DNA of 64,000 bases from positions 49,802-113,801 of the forward strand of contig JAFDVI010000025.1 in NCBI GenBank assembly GCA_018269055.1. Direction: 5' to 3'. The position numbers and the translations under genes were made by a program. The first letter of the stretch is position 1. The number at the start of each line of letters is the position of its first letter. The DNA is from Acidobacteriota bacterium (GTDB lineage Bacteria; Acidobacteriota; Blastocatellia; RBC074). This document shows positions 54,948 to 64,000 of this stretch, in pieces. Under the pieces are notes generated by a model. That model saw nothing but the letters and a program-made list of their open reading frames with translations, was not told where the DNA came from and searched no databases.

Positions 54948-55643
54948 ATGAGCATTCGGCAAACCGCAGCTCGATCAACAAATCGAAAGCCGCGACGGCT
55001 GCGCTGGGTGATTTTGGCAATTTTGATCGTCGCTATGGGCTGGATTGGTTTTGACCTGTACGGTCCGCACCATCACAGCTTGAAAGATTTCGATCCGAAT
55101 CAGGTCGCGCGGCTCGAAACTGATATGTGGCGGGCGTATTACGCTAAACAGCGCGTCAAACTGTTCACGGAACTGGCCGAATTGATGCGTACGCAATACG
55201 GAATGCCGTATGCCACGTCGAACGCCGTGGCTTACCAGGCCGCCAAATCCGCATTCGTGTTCAAGGAGGGCAAGAAGCGCGAAGATTACGAAAAGGCTTT
55301 GCCCAATCTGGTCAAGTTTTATCAGGCCATTCACGACGGCGCGGATGTGGATTTCGATGTGCAGAAAGCCGCCAAACTGGAATTGGAATGGTGGATCATT
55401 CATCGCCAGCGCGACAAATACTCGCTGGAAGATTTGAGCAGATCACTGGCCGAACTTCCGGCGGAAGTGTACCGCGTTCCGGCGGAACGGTTGATGGAAC
55501 ACGCGCGGTTGCGCCAGGAAGCCATGACCATTCGCGACAAAAAAGCCGAAGAAGGGGGTGTCACCGAAGCCGACTGGCAGAAAATTCATGAGTTGTTACA
55601 GGCTTCCTGGAAATCGCTGTTTGACGCAGTCAATGCCTCTTGA
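54948..55643 (+). CDS. Membrane-anchored protein of unknown function
   Basis: A 231-residue protein with one N-terminal membrane segment (WVILAILIVAMGWIGFDLYG) and an otherwise helical domain outside the membrane (DMWRAYYAKQRVKLFTELAE, LEWWIIHRQRDKYSLEDLSR, EADWQKIHELLQASW). I do not recognise a family. AGGAG lies 14 bases upstream of the ATG. It follows the transglutaminase-like pair by 187 bases, after the inverted repeat, and precedes another secreted unknown. Confidence 0.65.
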   Translation: MSIRQTAARSTNRKPRRLRWVILAILIVAMGWIGFDLYGPHHHSLKDFDPNQVARLETDMWRAYYAKQRVKLFTELAELMRTQYGMPYATSNAVAYQAAKSAFVFKEGKKREDYEKALPNLVKFYQAIHDGADVDFDVQKAAKLELEWWIIHRQRDKYSLEDLSRSLAELPAEVYRVPAERLMEHARLRQEAMTIRDKKAEEGGVTEADWQKIHELLQASWKSLFDAVNAS

Positions 55644-55822
55644 TTTCAGGCAAAACGGGGCGGTAGCGACCGGGTCAAATAACAAACCCCGTCGCTGCCG
55701 CTCTGGGTTCCGTACCAGAGTTCCGCAGCAAGCCAGCAGCACACAGAATTGACCACCACTGATCTCCTCATTATGATGCGGCCACTTCGCCGAACCTGAA
55801 TGAAACCTGGAGGATCAAGACC

Positions 55823-56431
55823 ATGAAAATTTCGATGTTGCTTTCCCTGCTGTTGCTGAGTTCCGTTATCGCCATTGCGCAAACGGTTCCAACTGCGCCC
55901 GCGTCAATGTCTGCCGCAGATCAAATTGCGTCGGCAATACTGGCGGCTCCCGAAGAAATGCGTGAAGGCGCGACGGTGCTTGGTTATGGCCCGGACGGCA
56001 AACTGACCGAATTGCGCAAAGGCACGAATCAATTGATTTGCTTGGCCGATGATCCCAAAGACACACGCTTCAGCGTCGCCTGTTACCACAAAGACCTGGA
56101 ACCGTTTATGGCTCGGGGCCGCGAGCTTGCCGCACAAGGCATCACGGGCGGCGCGCGCAACGAAAATTACCGCTGGAAAGAAGTGCAGGAAGGAAAACTG
56201 AAAATGCCCCGCGAGCCGCGCTTACTGTATGTGCTTGCGGGCAAAGGTTATGACGCGGCCAGCGGCAAAGTGATTGATGGCGCGCTTCGCTGGGTGATTT
56301 ACGTCCCGTTTGCGACGGCGGAATCCATCGGATTGTCCACCAAATCCAAACGCGGCGAACCCTGGCTGATGGATGCCGGAACCGCAGGCGCGCACATTAT
56401 GATTACGCCCGCGCCTCCTACGGTGAAATAA
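55823..56431 (+). CDS. Secreted protein of unknown function
   Basis: A 202-residue exported protein: signal peptide MKISMLLSLLLLSSVIAIAQ, then a mixed alpha/beta domain (DQIASAILAAPEEMREGATV, LICLADDPKDTRFSVACYHK, LRWVIYVPFATAESIGLSTK, PWLMDAGTAGAHIMITPAP). The two Cys (about 73 and 87 of the precursor) could form a disulfide outside the cytoplasm. I do not recognise the family. AACCTGGAGGATCAAGACC gives a clear ribosome binding site. It runs toward the broken cyanophycinase gene. Confidence 0.7.
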   Translation: MKISMLLSLLLLSSVIAIAQTVPTAPASMSAADQIASAILAAPEEMREGATVLGYGPDGKLTELRKGTNQLICLADDPKDTRFSVACYHKDLEPFMARGRELAAQGITGGARNENYRWKEVQEGKLKMPREPRLLYVLAGKGYDAASGKVIDGALRWVIYVPFATAESIGLSTKSKRGEPWLMDAGTAGAHIMITPAPPTVK

Positions 56432-56438
56432 ACAGGTT

Positions 56439-57251
56439 TCAGCGCTTCGCGCGGTTTTTCAAATCAAAGTGGTTGCCCGGAATCATAAAGTAAAAGCTAC
56501 GACCCTCATGACGGTTGCCGTCGGTGATGGCGACCTGGCCCGCGCCAATAATTTCAAACTGATCGCCTTTGACGACAATCGCCGTGGATTCATCAATGCC
56601 GATGCCGAGCAACTCCGGATGGGCGGTGATGACTTCAGCCAGATCATTTTCGCGGCGGCGGGTATTGATGTGTTGATCCACGGCAATGCCGCGCAAAAAG
56701 CCAAAGCCTTCTTCGTATCACTTGGCCATCATGATCGTATTGCCTTCGCGCGCGCCGCGAACCAGATACGAAGCCTGAATGCTTGCGCCCGCTGATGAAC
56801 CGCCGATGACGCCGCCACGGGCCAGCACTTTCCGAATTTCTTTCAGCGTCAGCGTATCGGCGTATGAATCAACCAATCGCCATTGACGGCCTCCGCCAAA
56901 CCATACGCCGGACGCTTCGCGAATGGGCGCAGCAAAGGCTTCAGTGTCGGCGACGTTGCGGTCACGCGTATGCAGCACCGTAACATTTTTCAGTCCGAAC
57001 AAATGTGGTGATTCGTCGCCGGTTTGATTGTTGATTTGTTGGTCTTCGCCAGCCGTTGGAATGTAGATGAATTTGGCGTTGCGGCCTCCGGCCAATTCGA
57101 TGAATCGGTCGGATATGGAAGCCGGAATTTTGCCACCGCCAACGACGACCAATGAGCCTTTGACGGGGCCAACCTGCGGGACGCTGTTGTCTTGCGCCAA
57201 AACGGCAACGGCAATCAGGCAAATTGCCAAGCTGACAAACCATCGTTTCAT
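56439..57251 (-). pseudogene. Cyanophycinase-like peptidase (S51), interrupted by in-frame TGA
   Basis: A gene of 271 codons for an exported S51-family serine peptidase that hydrolyses cyanophycin-like beta-Asp-Arg polymers. Signal peptide (RWFVSLAICLIAVAVLAQ), then GSLVVVGGGKIPASISDRFI, the nucleophile S153 in GGSSAGAS, and, in the same frame after the stop, YEEGFGFLRGIAVDQH, then LGIGIDESTAIVV. TGA at 56718-56720 (codon 178) lies where family members have Gly (MMAKGYE-like), so a single base change GGA to TGA explains it. GAGGAACAG precedes the ATG. The product would end at 177 residues and lack the Asp/Glu-rich end. A sequencing error cannot be excluded. Confidence 0.82.
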
Positions 57252-57428
57252 GTTCTGTTCCTCTACTTGTGCGTTGTTGTCTGGCCTTTTGTTGGAGCTT
57301 CTTTTACCTTCATTCCTGCGTTCGCGCAATATGGCGCAATTTGCCGAAGTTGCGACAATGCTCCATTCGCTGAAAGCAGATACCAGTGCAAACTCAACGG
57401 GTTGCACTACTTCTTCAGGAGGATTCCC

Positions 57429-57854
57429 ATGAAAAATGCACTCAAAGTTGCACTGTTTGTCGTGGTATTGTTGGTTGCTGGCCGAACGGCCTTGGCTCAA
57501 GCGCCGCAGCCTTATGTCGTCGAGTATTACTACAAAACGAAGTGGGGTTACACGGATGAGTTTCTGACACTATTCAAGAAAAACCACTTGCCAGTGTTGA
57601 AAAAGCAGATTGAATCGGGACGCATTCTGAGCGTGAAGATTGAAAAGCCGCGTTACCACACAACCGAAGACGGTCGCTGGGATTTTCGCGTGACGATCAC
57701 ATTCAAAAGCGCTGCCGTGATGGATGAACCCAGCCCGGAAGAAGCCATCGTGAAACAGCTTTATCCGGATCAGGCGACATTCAAAAGGGAAGAGCAGCGA
57801 AGGTTCGAGATTTTGCTTGCGCACTGGGATATGCCAATTGTGAGTGTGGAATGA
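57429..57854 (+). CDS. Small secreted protein of unknown function
   Basis: A 141-residue exported protein: signal peptide ALKVALFVVVLLVAGRTALA, then a compact alpha/beta domain with VEYYYKTKWGYTDEFLTLFK, KKNHLPVLKKQIESGRI, WDFRVTITFKSAA and RRFEILLAHWDMPIVSVE. The pattern suggests a ferredoxin-like/dimeric alpha-beta-barrel fold, though this is only a visual impression. AGGAGGATTCCC precedes ATG 57429. It is the divergent neighbour of the broken cyanophycinase gene. Confidence 0.68.
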   Translation: MKNALKVALFVVVLLVAGRTALAQAPQPYVVEYYYKTKWGYTDEFLTLFKKNHLPVLKKQIESGRILSVKIEKPRYHTTEDGRWDFRVTITFKSAAVMDEPSPEEAIVKQLYPDQATFKREEQRRFEILLAHWDMPIVSVE

Positions 57855-57878
57855 GTTGGGTATGAGGGCATAAGGTGA

Positions 57879-57920
57879 AGGCTGTAGAGATGGCATGCTG
57901 CTTCGCCATCTCTACAGCCT
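57879..57920. terminator. Hairpin between convergent genes
   Basis: A perfect 16-bp inverted repeat (AGGCTGTAGAGATGGC / GCCATCTCTACAGCCT) with a 10-base loop lies between the + strand gene ending at 57854 and the - strand gene ending at 57940. No strong T-run follows in either direction, so it may be a dispersed repeat or a factor-dependent terminator. Confidence 0.55.
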
Positions 57921-57939
57921 AATTGAAGCGTCGCCACAG

Positions 57940-60519
57940 CTACTTGCCGACGGATGTCACTACAACTGAAATGTCTGCTTTGGTGGTCGCTCCAAGGTTG
58001 TCGCTGGCAGTGACTGAGACAGTGTAATTACCAGCCTGCGAAGCAGATGGAGCAAACCTCAAATAGTAGCTGTTCGCGTTCGGGCCGAATCCAATTCTGG
58101 CCAGCGAGACGAAATCCGCACCCGAAATCCCTGTCGCGGCGATTGTCTGTCCCTGGTCGCGGTCTCGAATGGTGATGACCAATTCCAGGGTTTTGCCCCC
58201 GACGACTTGAACTCTATCGGGCACATCAATGTCCGGCGGATTGTTTTTGGTTTCATCCGGCAAAATCAGGTCAGGCATTTGAGTGGTATCGCCGAGTTTT
58301 GCGGGCGCGTTGACGTTCGGGGTTTTCACCACGTTTTGCGTTGGCAGCAGAGTAGAGCCCTCAACGGTCAACACCTCGCCATTCGTTGCTGGAACAAAGC
58401 GCAACACATAACTGCCATTGCCATCTGTGGATGCGATTTGTCCCTTGCATCGAACCAGGGATTTGACCGGTTTGCCAACAGTGTTGATGACACGGCCAAC
58501 AACCGTCGTCGTGTCGCGAAGCACAGACGCAAAATAATAACTGGTAACTTTGATGGCATCGTCCGCAGTTTCAATTCGTTTTCCGTCTGCCGAAACCTTC
58601 GCGCCACCTTTTTCTTGGACAAACTTCCCGGAATCGGGGTCAAAACGGAAAAGTGTCAGATCCGCGCCCGCAGGGTAACCATCCTGATTCGGCATAATCA
58701 GTTTTGCGCCTGGCTCCAGCGCGTAATTGAACGGTGTGATTTGAACAATTGCAGAGTTGAAATATCCCAGCGGCAATTCAACCGGAGTACGCGCATTTTT
58801 GAGCGGCGTCAATGTTGCTTTGACCGATGTTTCTTTGTTTGGGCCGGAAACTTTGGTTCCCGCCGGAACGATCAGTTGATAATCGTCTGTTTGAATGGTC
58901 AATGCCTGCTGATCGGGAACTGACGGTGCGGCAGTTTCGCCGTAACTGGTTTCGGTGAAAGAGCCTCCGCCGATGGTACCGCTGTTGCCGGTCTCCTGTT
59001 GCAACGGAACCGTAGTAAGCTGATTGTCACGGTTGGCGTATACAGGAATTTTAGTATGGTAATTCGGATAAGGGGGAACTGAGGGCAACATGTCGCCATC
59101 AATGTATATAAAGTAAGCACCTGGGGGCACATCTGGCAAAACGAATGCACCAGTTGAATTCGTTGTTGAAGTAATTATCTGCGTGCTTGTAATGACCAGT
59201 CTCACGGGCACATTGTTCAGCGGCAATCCACTGGAGTTTTCGACATACCCGCTTACAGAAGTTCTTACTTGTAACGTGCTGATGCTCTGGCCCTCGCCTT
59301 GGGGAGTGCGAACTGTGACAGTTCCGCTTTCAACATTAAACGGAACCAGTACCTTCAGTTGGGTCACGGAAGCTTCCATCACATTGGGAACATCCAGCCC
59401 ATTGATTCTTACCTGGTTTTCTTCCTTAACGGGAGAAAAGCCTTGTCCGTTGATAAGCAACTCTGTGCCAGCCAGCGCATTTGCAGACCCAAAACCAGTG
59501 ATGGAAGGTGGCAGTGTTCCACCATTCCCCGCGATTTCAATTTTGACCACGTTCGATGCGTTGTAGCCAAGTCCGAGGACCGAAACATCAACCTGTCCAC
59601 GTCCTACCAAACTGGAAGGAATAATGGCGTTCACCTGGTCAAGGCCAACAAAATTAGGCTGACGGGTGGCAGCCAGCACCGTGGCTTCAACCCCACCAAT
59701 CAAGACTTTGAAACTTTCATTTAAATTTCCATCGCCGTTCACATCCGCGGCATTGCGAATGCCTGTGACAAACAGAACCAAAACGACAACGTCATCTACT
59801 GGAAGGTCAATCGGTTTGGTAACGTATTTTTGCTCTTGCTGATTGTATTGAGATAGCGATTCGTATCGTTGGGAACCGTCTGGTTTAACGCGAACAATGG
59901 TTGCCGCCGGGACGTCATGCCCGTTTGAATTAGCGGCGAATATTCCAGGCGCGACACGCGCAATCATGACCGATCCGGTCGAAATCGTCTGGCCAAATTT
60001 GACGACAACGTTTGCAATCCCGATTTCGGTAGCGGCAGGCATCAAATAATTGATCTGGTTCGGCGAAACAAAAAACAATCCTGCTTTGCGACCGTTTACT
60101 TCCAACGACGTACCACCCAAATCCGTCGGCAATTGAATTCCGGGGGTGTTCGGATCTGCATCACCGGCAACAATTATGGAAGAGGCCATCTGCGTTCCGA
60201 AGGCGGTGACGATCGAATCCGGGGCAACTGGAACCTGATCAAAGGCTGCGGCGGAAACGGTTACCACAACGTTGGAACTGACATCGGCCAATGCCGCTCC
60301 GACAGGAGTCACGTAATGAGAATAACTGGCGGGAGGAACAGTGAGAATCGTTGACTGATTAATAGACTGTTGAACCGATGTCCTCCGGTTGGCGACCGCT
60401 CCTGCTCCAATGGCGAGCGTGAAAATTAATCCGACTGAAATCAACAAGCGGCGACGCGATCCATTCAAAACAATGCAAAACTGTTTGGTGACGGGCGAAA
60501 CCTTACGGCTCGAAATCAT
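57940..60519 (-). CDS. Secreted multidomain protein: TIGR03437-like, IPT/TIG, CarboxypepD_reg
   Basis: An 859-residue exported protein. A hydrophobic start (LLISVGLIFTLAIGAGAVAN) is followed by a TIGR03437-like domain (VAPDSIVTAFGTQMASS, LFFVSPNQINYLMPAATE, GLDQVNAIIPSSLVGRGQ). Next come an IPT/TIG beta-sandwich (SITGFGSANALAGTELLING) and a carboxypeptidase-regulatory-like domain (VSGYVENSSGLPLNNVPVRL). Several beta domains follow, the last one cadherin- or PKD-like (NYTVSVTASDNLGATTKADI). It should sit on the cell surface as an adhesion or binding protein. GGAGGTCGCT precedes ATG 60519. Confidence 0.83.
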   Translation of the reverse strand: MISSRKVSPVTKQFCIVLNGSRRRLLISVGLIFTLAIGAGAVANRRTSVQQSINQSTILTVPPASYSHYVTPVGAALADVSSNVVVTVSAAAFDQVPVAPDSIVTAFGTQMASSIIVAGDADPNTPGIQLPTDLGGTSLEVNGRKAGLFFVSPNQINYLMPAATEIGIANVVVKFGQTISTGSVMIARVAPGIFAANSNGHDVPAATIVRVKPDGSQRYESLSQYNQQEQKYVTKPIDLPVDDVVVLVLFVTGIRNAADVNGDGNLNESFKVLIGGVEATVLAATRQPNFVGLDQVNAIIPSSLVGRGQVDVSVLGLGYNASNVVKIEIAGNGGTLPPSITGFGSANALAGTELLINGQGFSPVKEENQVRINGLDVPNVMEASVTQLKVLVPFNVESGTVTVRTPQGEGQSISTLQVRTSVSGYVENSSGLPLNNVPVRLVITSTQIITSTTNSTGAFVLPDVPPGAYFIYIDGDMLPSVPPYPNYHTKIPVYANRDNQLTTVPLQQETGNSGTIGGGSFTETSYGETAAPSVPDQQALTIQTDDYQLIVPAGTKVSGPNKETSVKATLTPLKNARTPVELPLGYFNSAIVQITPFNYALEPGAKLIMPNQDGYPAGADLTLFRFDPDSGKFVQEKGGAKVSADGKRIETADDAIKVTSYYFASVLRDTTTVVGRVINTVGKPVKSLVRCKGQIASTDGNGSYVLRFVPATNGEVLTVEGSTLLPTQNVVKTPNVNAPAKLGDTTQMPDLILPDETKNNPPDIDVPDRVQVVGGKTLELVITIRDRDQGQTIAATGISGADFVSLARIGFGPNANSYYLRFAPSASQAGNYTVSVTASDNLGATTKADISVVVTSVGK

Positions 60520-61061
60520 AGCGACCTCCAAAATATAACGGCAAACACTCCACTCTAATAATTTTTGATGGATGAGGGGGCGCGAATCTGGGGCAAACCA
60601 ACCAAGGCTTGCGACTGAATCGGTGAGAACACAGCCCGCGCGCGGGGAGTACTGGGAATCAGCCAACGACGGATAAACTTAATAAAGCCCGATCTTCACG
60701 ATTTCCGAAGCATTTTGCTCAGATCGGTTGCAATGAACACGCTTTTTGGCGCACGACCGGAAGTATATCCGTCCGGCGATGCGATGCAAGCACGAAGATT
60801 GTCCGATTTTTGACGGACACGCGCTGCTCCCTGCTGTGCGATTCGTACTGGGGTTTTGGCACCAAAGCCCGACTCAAAGGTAATGTCGTGGCTGCGATTC
60901 TCAATCCAGATTCGCGTTTTTCCAGATGACCATGGTCCTGTTCCCGTTGTCTGGCTAACTATTTGGTGTACAAAAAGAAAAAGGCGAGAGACGAGTTTCC
61001 ATCATCTCTCGCTGAATGCGCTGCTTCAGGTTATGCGTTGAGGTAAATCGGTCAATGAGAA
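60520..61061. other. Intergenic region, no supported gene; contains a terminator
   Basis: About 540 bases. Apart from the terminator at 60971-61012 I see nothing identifiable; the upstream part must hold the promoter of the - strand IPT/TIG gene. Confidence 0.5.
60971..61012 (-). terminator. Intrinsic terminator of the DUF1800-DUF1501 operon
   Basis: On the - strand an 8-bp stem (GCGAGAGA / TCTCTCGC, 60984-60991 with 61005-61012) and 13-base loop are followed by CCTTTTTCTTTTTG, a convincing T-rich tail. It lies 50 bases past the DUF1501 stop. Confidence 0.8.
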
Positions 61062-62327
61062 TCAGGCTTTTATCAGCCCTTTGAAATTCGCTGCGTTGAC
61101 CTGATACCCGGGGAAAATGGAGTTCAGGTTTGTTGCGCCCAGATGAGTTTTCGCCAGTTCGGCAAACACATCACGAAAATCCGTTGTAATGGCCAAATCG
61201 CGTTGCTCGTTTAGTTCATTCGGCTTTAACCCCGGCCATTTGCCATATACCTTGCCGCCTTTGACCGAACCGCCCAGCGCAAACATGACGCTTCCATGGC
61301 CATGGTCGGTTCCACGATTGCCATTTTCTTTCGCCGTGCGGCCAAATTCGGTCATCGTCAAAATGACAACTTCCTCGGCGCGATCTTTCAAATCCGCGTA
61401 AAGCGCGGAAATGCCGCTGGCAAATTCGGTGAAGCGATTGGCCAACTGGCCCTGTCCGGAGCCTTGATTGGCGTGCGTATCCCAACCGCTGATGTCCGTG
61501 AAGGCGACTTCCAAGCCAATGTTCGATTTGATGAGTTGGGCGACTTGTTTCAGGCGTTCGCCAAATTGCCCGCGCGGATAAACGACTCCGGCTGTTGGCT
61601 GATACTGACCCGGATTGACCTGTTTCAGCATTTTGACGGCTTCAAAGGTTTCCTTGCCGGTGCCGCGCAACGCATCGTTGACTGTTTGCTGGTACATCGC
61701 TTCAAACCCGCCCTGTAGGGCTTGTCCCATCTGGCCGCCTCCAGCGCGAATGCCGAAATCGTTGATGCTGTTCATGGCGATTGCGGCGGCTTTGCCCTGC
61801 ATCGTGCGCGGCAGGTTTGCGCCCATCGAAACCGCGCGGAAAGGAGAGGCTTTTGAATCGGGGTTGGCTTGCAAATACCGATTCAACCAACCATCCGTAG
61901 TGCTTTTCACGCCGGGCGTTCCGGACTCCATGTAATCCTGAGCGTCGAAATGCGAGCGCGTGCTGTCCGGTGAGCCCACTGCGTGAATAATTGCCAGTTC
62001 GCCGGAATCGTAAATTGCTTTGAATGGCGCAAGCGATGGGTGCAATCCGAAAAATCCATCCAGATCAATTGCCGTGGTCGCATCGCCACTGTTGGGTCGA
62101 GCAACAGCAATGCTCGGTCGCAAGTTGTAATAGGTATCATCGCCAAATGGCACGACCGCGTTCAATCCGTCCATCGCTCCGCGCTGAAAGATCGTGATCA
62201 GAATTCGTTTGCGCCCGTTTTTACCCGTCTGGGCCAGCGTGCGAGTCAAAAACGATGGGGAAAGTGTCATTGCGCCAACGCTGGCCAGTGCAATTCCACT
62301 GCTTTTCAGGAAAAATCTTCTGTTCAT
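61062..62327 (-). CDS. DUF1501 protein, Tat-exported
   Basis: A 421-residue DUF1501 protein with a twin-arginine start (NRRFFLKSSGIALASVGAMT). It has the family features KRILITIFQRGAMDGLNAVV, GFFGLHPSLAPFKAIYDSGE, LAIIHAVGSPDSTRSHFDAQ with DYMESG, GWDTHANQGSG and TMTEFGRTAKENGNRGTDHG, a sulfatase/alkaline-phosphatase-like metal site. DUF1501 proteins are found with DUF1800 or DUF1553 partners in Acidobacteriota, Planctomycetota and Verrucomicrobiota; their reaction is not established. The DUF1800 gene precedes it by 72 bases in transcription. Confidence 0.93.
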   Translation of the reverse strand: MNRRFFLKSSGIALASVGAMTLSPSFLTRTLAQTGKNGRKRILITIFQRGAMDGLNAVVPFGDDTYYNLRPSIAVARPNSGDATTAIDLDGFFGLHPSLAPFKAIYDSGELAIIHAVGSPDSTRSHFDAQDYMESGTPGVKSTTDGWLNRYLQANPDSKASPFRAVSMGANLPRTMQGKAAAIAMNSINDFGIRAGGGQMGQALQGGFEAMYQQTVNDALRGTGKETFEAVKMLKQVNPGQYQPTAGVVYPRGQFGERLKQVAQLIKSNIGLEVAFTDISGWDTHANQGSGQGQLANRFTEFASGISALYADLKDRAEEVVILTMTEFGRTAKENGNRGTDHGHGSVMFALGGSVKGGKVYGKWPGLKPNELNEQRDLAITTDFRDVFAELAKTHLGATNLNSIFPGYQVNAANFKGLIKA

Positions 62328-62399
62328 CTTCTTGCTCCTGTTTTGTTCCGCAGTTCCTGCGTCGGACGGTTTTCGCCTGAAGCAGGAACTCTAAATCAA

Positions 62400-63998
62400 T
62401 TACTGCCTTTGGAACTCCGGCGAACCCAGAATCAATCCAACAACTTTCGCGGCGTCCACGGCTTTTGAACCGTCGTTTTTCGCCAACAGTTGTTCGTTCA
62501 AACTTTTATCTATCGTTGCTCGCGATTGCGGAGAAAGTTCGCCTTTCAGCAGCAGTTTGGCGTACCGATCAACGATTTGCGATGGTTGCAGGGATTCCAG
62601 GTCAGGAACCAGAGCCGCAATGTTGGATCGCGTGCCGGGAATTCGATTGGCCGCCAACGCCAGCGCGAAGTTCATGCGTTCGAGCAATGCGCCTGTGTTC
62701 ACCCAGTATTCGGCTGTATCAGGGTAACCGGTCGGCGGTTGCGCCATAAACAACGCTTCGCCCATTTGCGCAATCCAGCGATGGAATTGCGGGCCAGCCA
62801 TGGTGTCCGCACCGATGGCACGAACTGCACTGACGGTCATTTCAAACGGCGTTTTGATCTTTGCACGGTAATTTTCCGCAGCGAAAAACTCCGGCGAAGT
62901 CAGCATCGTCCGCAGCACTTCGCGAATATCGCCGCCAGTTTTTTTGAAGGTTTCGGCCATTCGGGTGACCAGCGCTTCCGGCGGATTGTCGTTGACGAAT
63001 TTGCGAGCGAGTTTTGTTGAAATGAATTTCGCCGTCGAAGGGTGCGTCGCCAGCAGATGAATCACGGCGTATCCATCTTTCTGACCTCCGCCAGCAACAA
63101 TTCTTTTGCCGAGCACGGTTTTTTCGCCGTCGTCGTGAATCATCGGATTGAAGAAAAATTCCGCGCCGTTGCGAGGTTGTTTCAGTGTCCAACCCGTGAA
63201 GCAGCGAGCGACTTCCTGAACGTCTTTTTGCGTGTACCCGCCATCAACGCCCAGCGTGTGAAGCTCCATGATTTCGCGGGCATAATTTTCGTTCAATCCA
63301 CGAGGCGCTCGTTTCAAGCGCTCCATATTATTAGCCATCTGCTGCTTTTCCTGCTCCGTCATCTGGTCGCCGAATCGCGCCTGTCTGCGTTGCAGCACTT
63401 TGGCCATTTGTTCTCGGCGCTGCACGGCTTGGGCGTTCGGCGCGGCGCTCATCCAGTTATCCAGGTAAAACAGCATGGCGGGGCTTTCAGCCGTGGCTTT
63501 CAATAAATCCTCGAACTTGCCAAACACGTTTGGACGAATCACGTCGCGTTCGTAAGTCGTCGTCAGCACGCGATCAGCGCCTTTTTGCAGAAAGACGTTG
63601 AAGTGATTAAACCAGAAATCGGTCATTACTTCCTGTAACTGCCGTTCGCTGTAAACGGCGCGCAGGATTTTGGATTGCTGCAATTCCAGCGCAACCTGCT
63701 GAGGTTGTTTGTAGCCCATTTCTTTGAGCATTTTCTGGATTTCACGGCGTTTGGCCTGATTCGCCGCCTGATCCTGTTCGGTTTGACCGGTTGGTGCGTT
63801 TGCGCCGTTGGCGAAAGCAGGCAATTCCAGGCCTTTCGCCTTCAGTGCCTGCTGAACGACTTGCGGCGGCGGATAATAATTGGCTAGTTCAGCGTTGCTG
63901 AGGTGGATGCTTTCGATGTTTTTCAATTTTTGATCGAGCGTTGTATCCGAGATGCGGTCAGGATGAAGCTGTTCGTCCAGGTATTTTTCCCAACCCAT
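62400..63998 (-). CDS. DUF1800 protein, 5' end beyond the window
   Basis: At least 532 residues of a DUF1800 protein; the C-terminus is here and the N-terminus lies beyond position 64000. Marker segments are GWEKYLDEQLHPDRI, MTDFWFNHFNVFLQKGADRV, GLNENYAREIMELHTLGVDG with YTQKDVQEVARCFTGWTL, and FISTKLARKFVNDNPPEALV. The pair DUF1800-DUF1501 is a well-known genomic partnership for secreted proteins of unknown biochemical function. ATG at 63998 is unlikely to be the real start, as homologues have an export signal before GWEKYL. Confidence 0.93.
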   Translation of the reverse strand: MGWEKYLDEQLHPDRISDTTLDQKLKNIESIHLSNAELANYYPPPQVVQQALKAKGLELPAFANGANAPTGQTEQDQAANQAKRREIQKMLKEMGYKQPQQVALELQQSKILRAVYSERQLQEVMTDFWFNHFNVFLQKGADRVLTTTYERDVIRPNVFGKFEDLLKATAESPAMLFYLDNWMSAAPNAQAVQRREQMAKVLQRRQARFGDQMTEQEKQQMANNMERLKRAPRGLNENYAREIMELHTLGVDGGYTQKDVQEVARCFTGWTLKQPRNGAEFFFNPMIHDDGEKTVLGKRIVAGGGQKDGYAVIHLLATHPSTAKFISTKLARKFVNDNPPEALVTRMAETFKKTGGDIREVLRTMLTSPEFFAAENYRAKIKTPFEMTVSAVRAIGADTMAGPQFHRWIAQMGEALFMAQPPTGYPDTAEYWVNTGALLERMNFALALAANRIPGTRSNIAALVPDLESLQPSQIVDRYAKLLLKGELSPQSRATIDKSLNEQLLAKNDGSKAVDAAKVVGLILGSPEFQRQ

Positions 63999-64000
63999 TT

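Noticed and set aside
56718-56720. In-frame TGA in the cyanophycinase-like gene as selenocysteine or recoded glycine
   Set aside because: Many genes in the window end with TGA, so the codon is a normal stop. No SECIS-like structure is seen after it, and the only SelA-like gene here has a Tat signal and lacks the tRNA-binding part.

Overview
This window looks like chromosomal DNA of an Acidobacteriota member, most likely a Blastocatellia-type soil bacterium. The evidence is indirect but consistent: very large TonB-receptor-like proteins with an N-terminal carboxypeptidase-regulatory domain, secreted proteins with the TIGR03437-type domain first named from Solibacter, a DUF1501/DUF1800 pair, many Tat- or Sec-exported enzymes, and abundant intergenic inverted repeats. 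No rRNA, tRNA, CRISPR array, insertion sequence or phage gene was recognised. All naming is from reading protein motifs; no database search was run.

Region 1 (1-17,750, nearly all + strand) is secreted and catabolic metabolism. It holds a GH51 arabinofuranosidase with two CE1-like esterases, a decayed gene, a methyltransferase, an ankyrin protein and a DinB-like protein. A PQQ-type beta-propeller protein follows. Next comes a small pathway block: exported amidohydrolase, Tat-exported SelA-like PLP enzyme with an extra beta domain, Asp/Glu racemase, polysaccharide deacetylase and acetamidase-like protein. A run of small proteins (lipocalin-like, VOC, DUF2200, SRPBCC) and a mannonate dehydratase-like protein complete it.

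Region 2 (17,987-25,095) has a 1,206-residue TonB-dependent-receptor-like protein on the - strand and leuS on the + strand. leuS carries an in-frame heptanucleotide repeat and ends at a strong hairpin terminator.

Region 3 (25,154-39,062) is the most unusual part. Eight tightly packed - strand genes run from 37,027 down to 25,154: a zinc-ribbon membrane protein, a 1,156-residue HerA/DUF87-like ATPase, a ParB-like DGRHR protein, a zinc-ribbon MFS protein, a TPR protein, a zinc-ribbon TPR protein, a zinc-ribbon protein with a formylglycine-generating-enzyme-like domain, and a PEGA-domain protein. The ATPase carries three copies of a C-x2-C-x3-C-x(60-67)-C module. Four of the eight proteins begin with a zinc ribbon. 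A sigma-70-family factor and a membrane anti-sigma-like protein are transcribed divergently from the operon and may control it. I know of no described system with this composition; a membrane-associated surveillance, conflict or stress system is a hypothesis only.

Region 4 (39,123-64,000) contains a methyltransferase, an ABC-2 transporter pair and an M61 peptidase with PDZ domain. It also has a Tyr/Asn/Gly-rich secreted protein, a glycosyltransferase and a MoxR/BchI-like AAA ATPase. An NHL-repeat protein, two DUF3857/transglutaminase-like paralogues (one apparently catalytically dead), several secreted proteins of unknown function and a cyanophycinase gene broken by one in-frame TGA follow. 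The window ends with an IPT/TIG protein and the DUF1800-DUF1501 pair, the DUF1800 gene running off the end.
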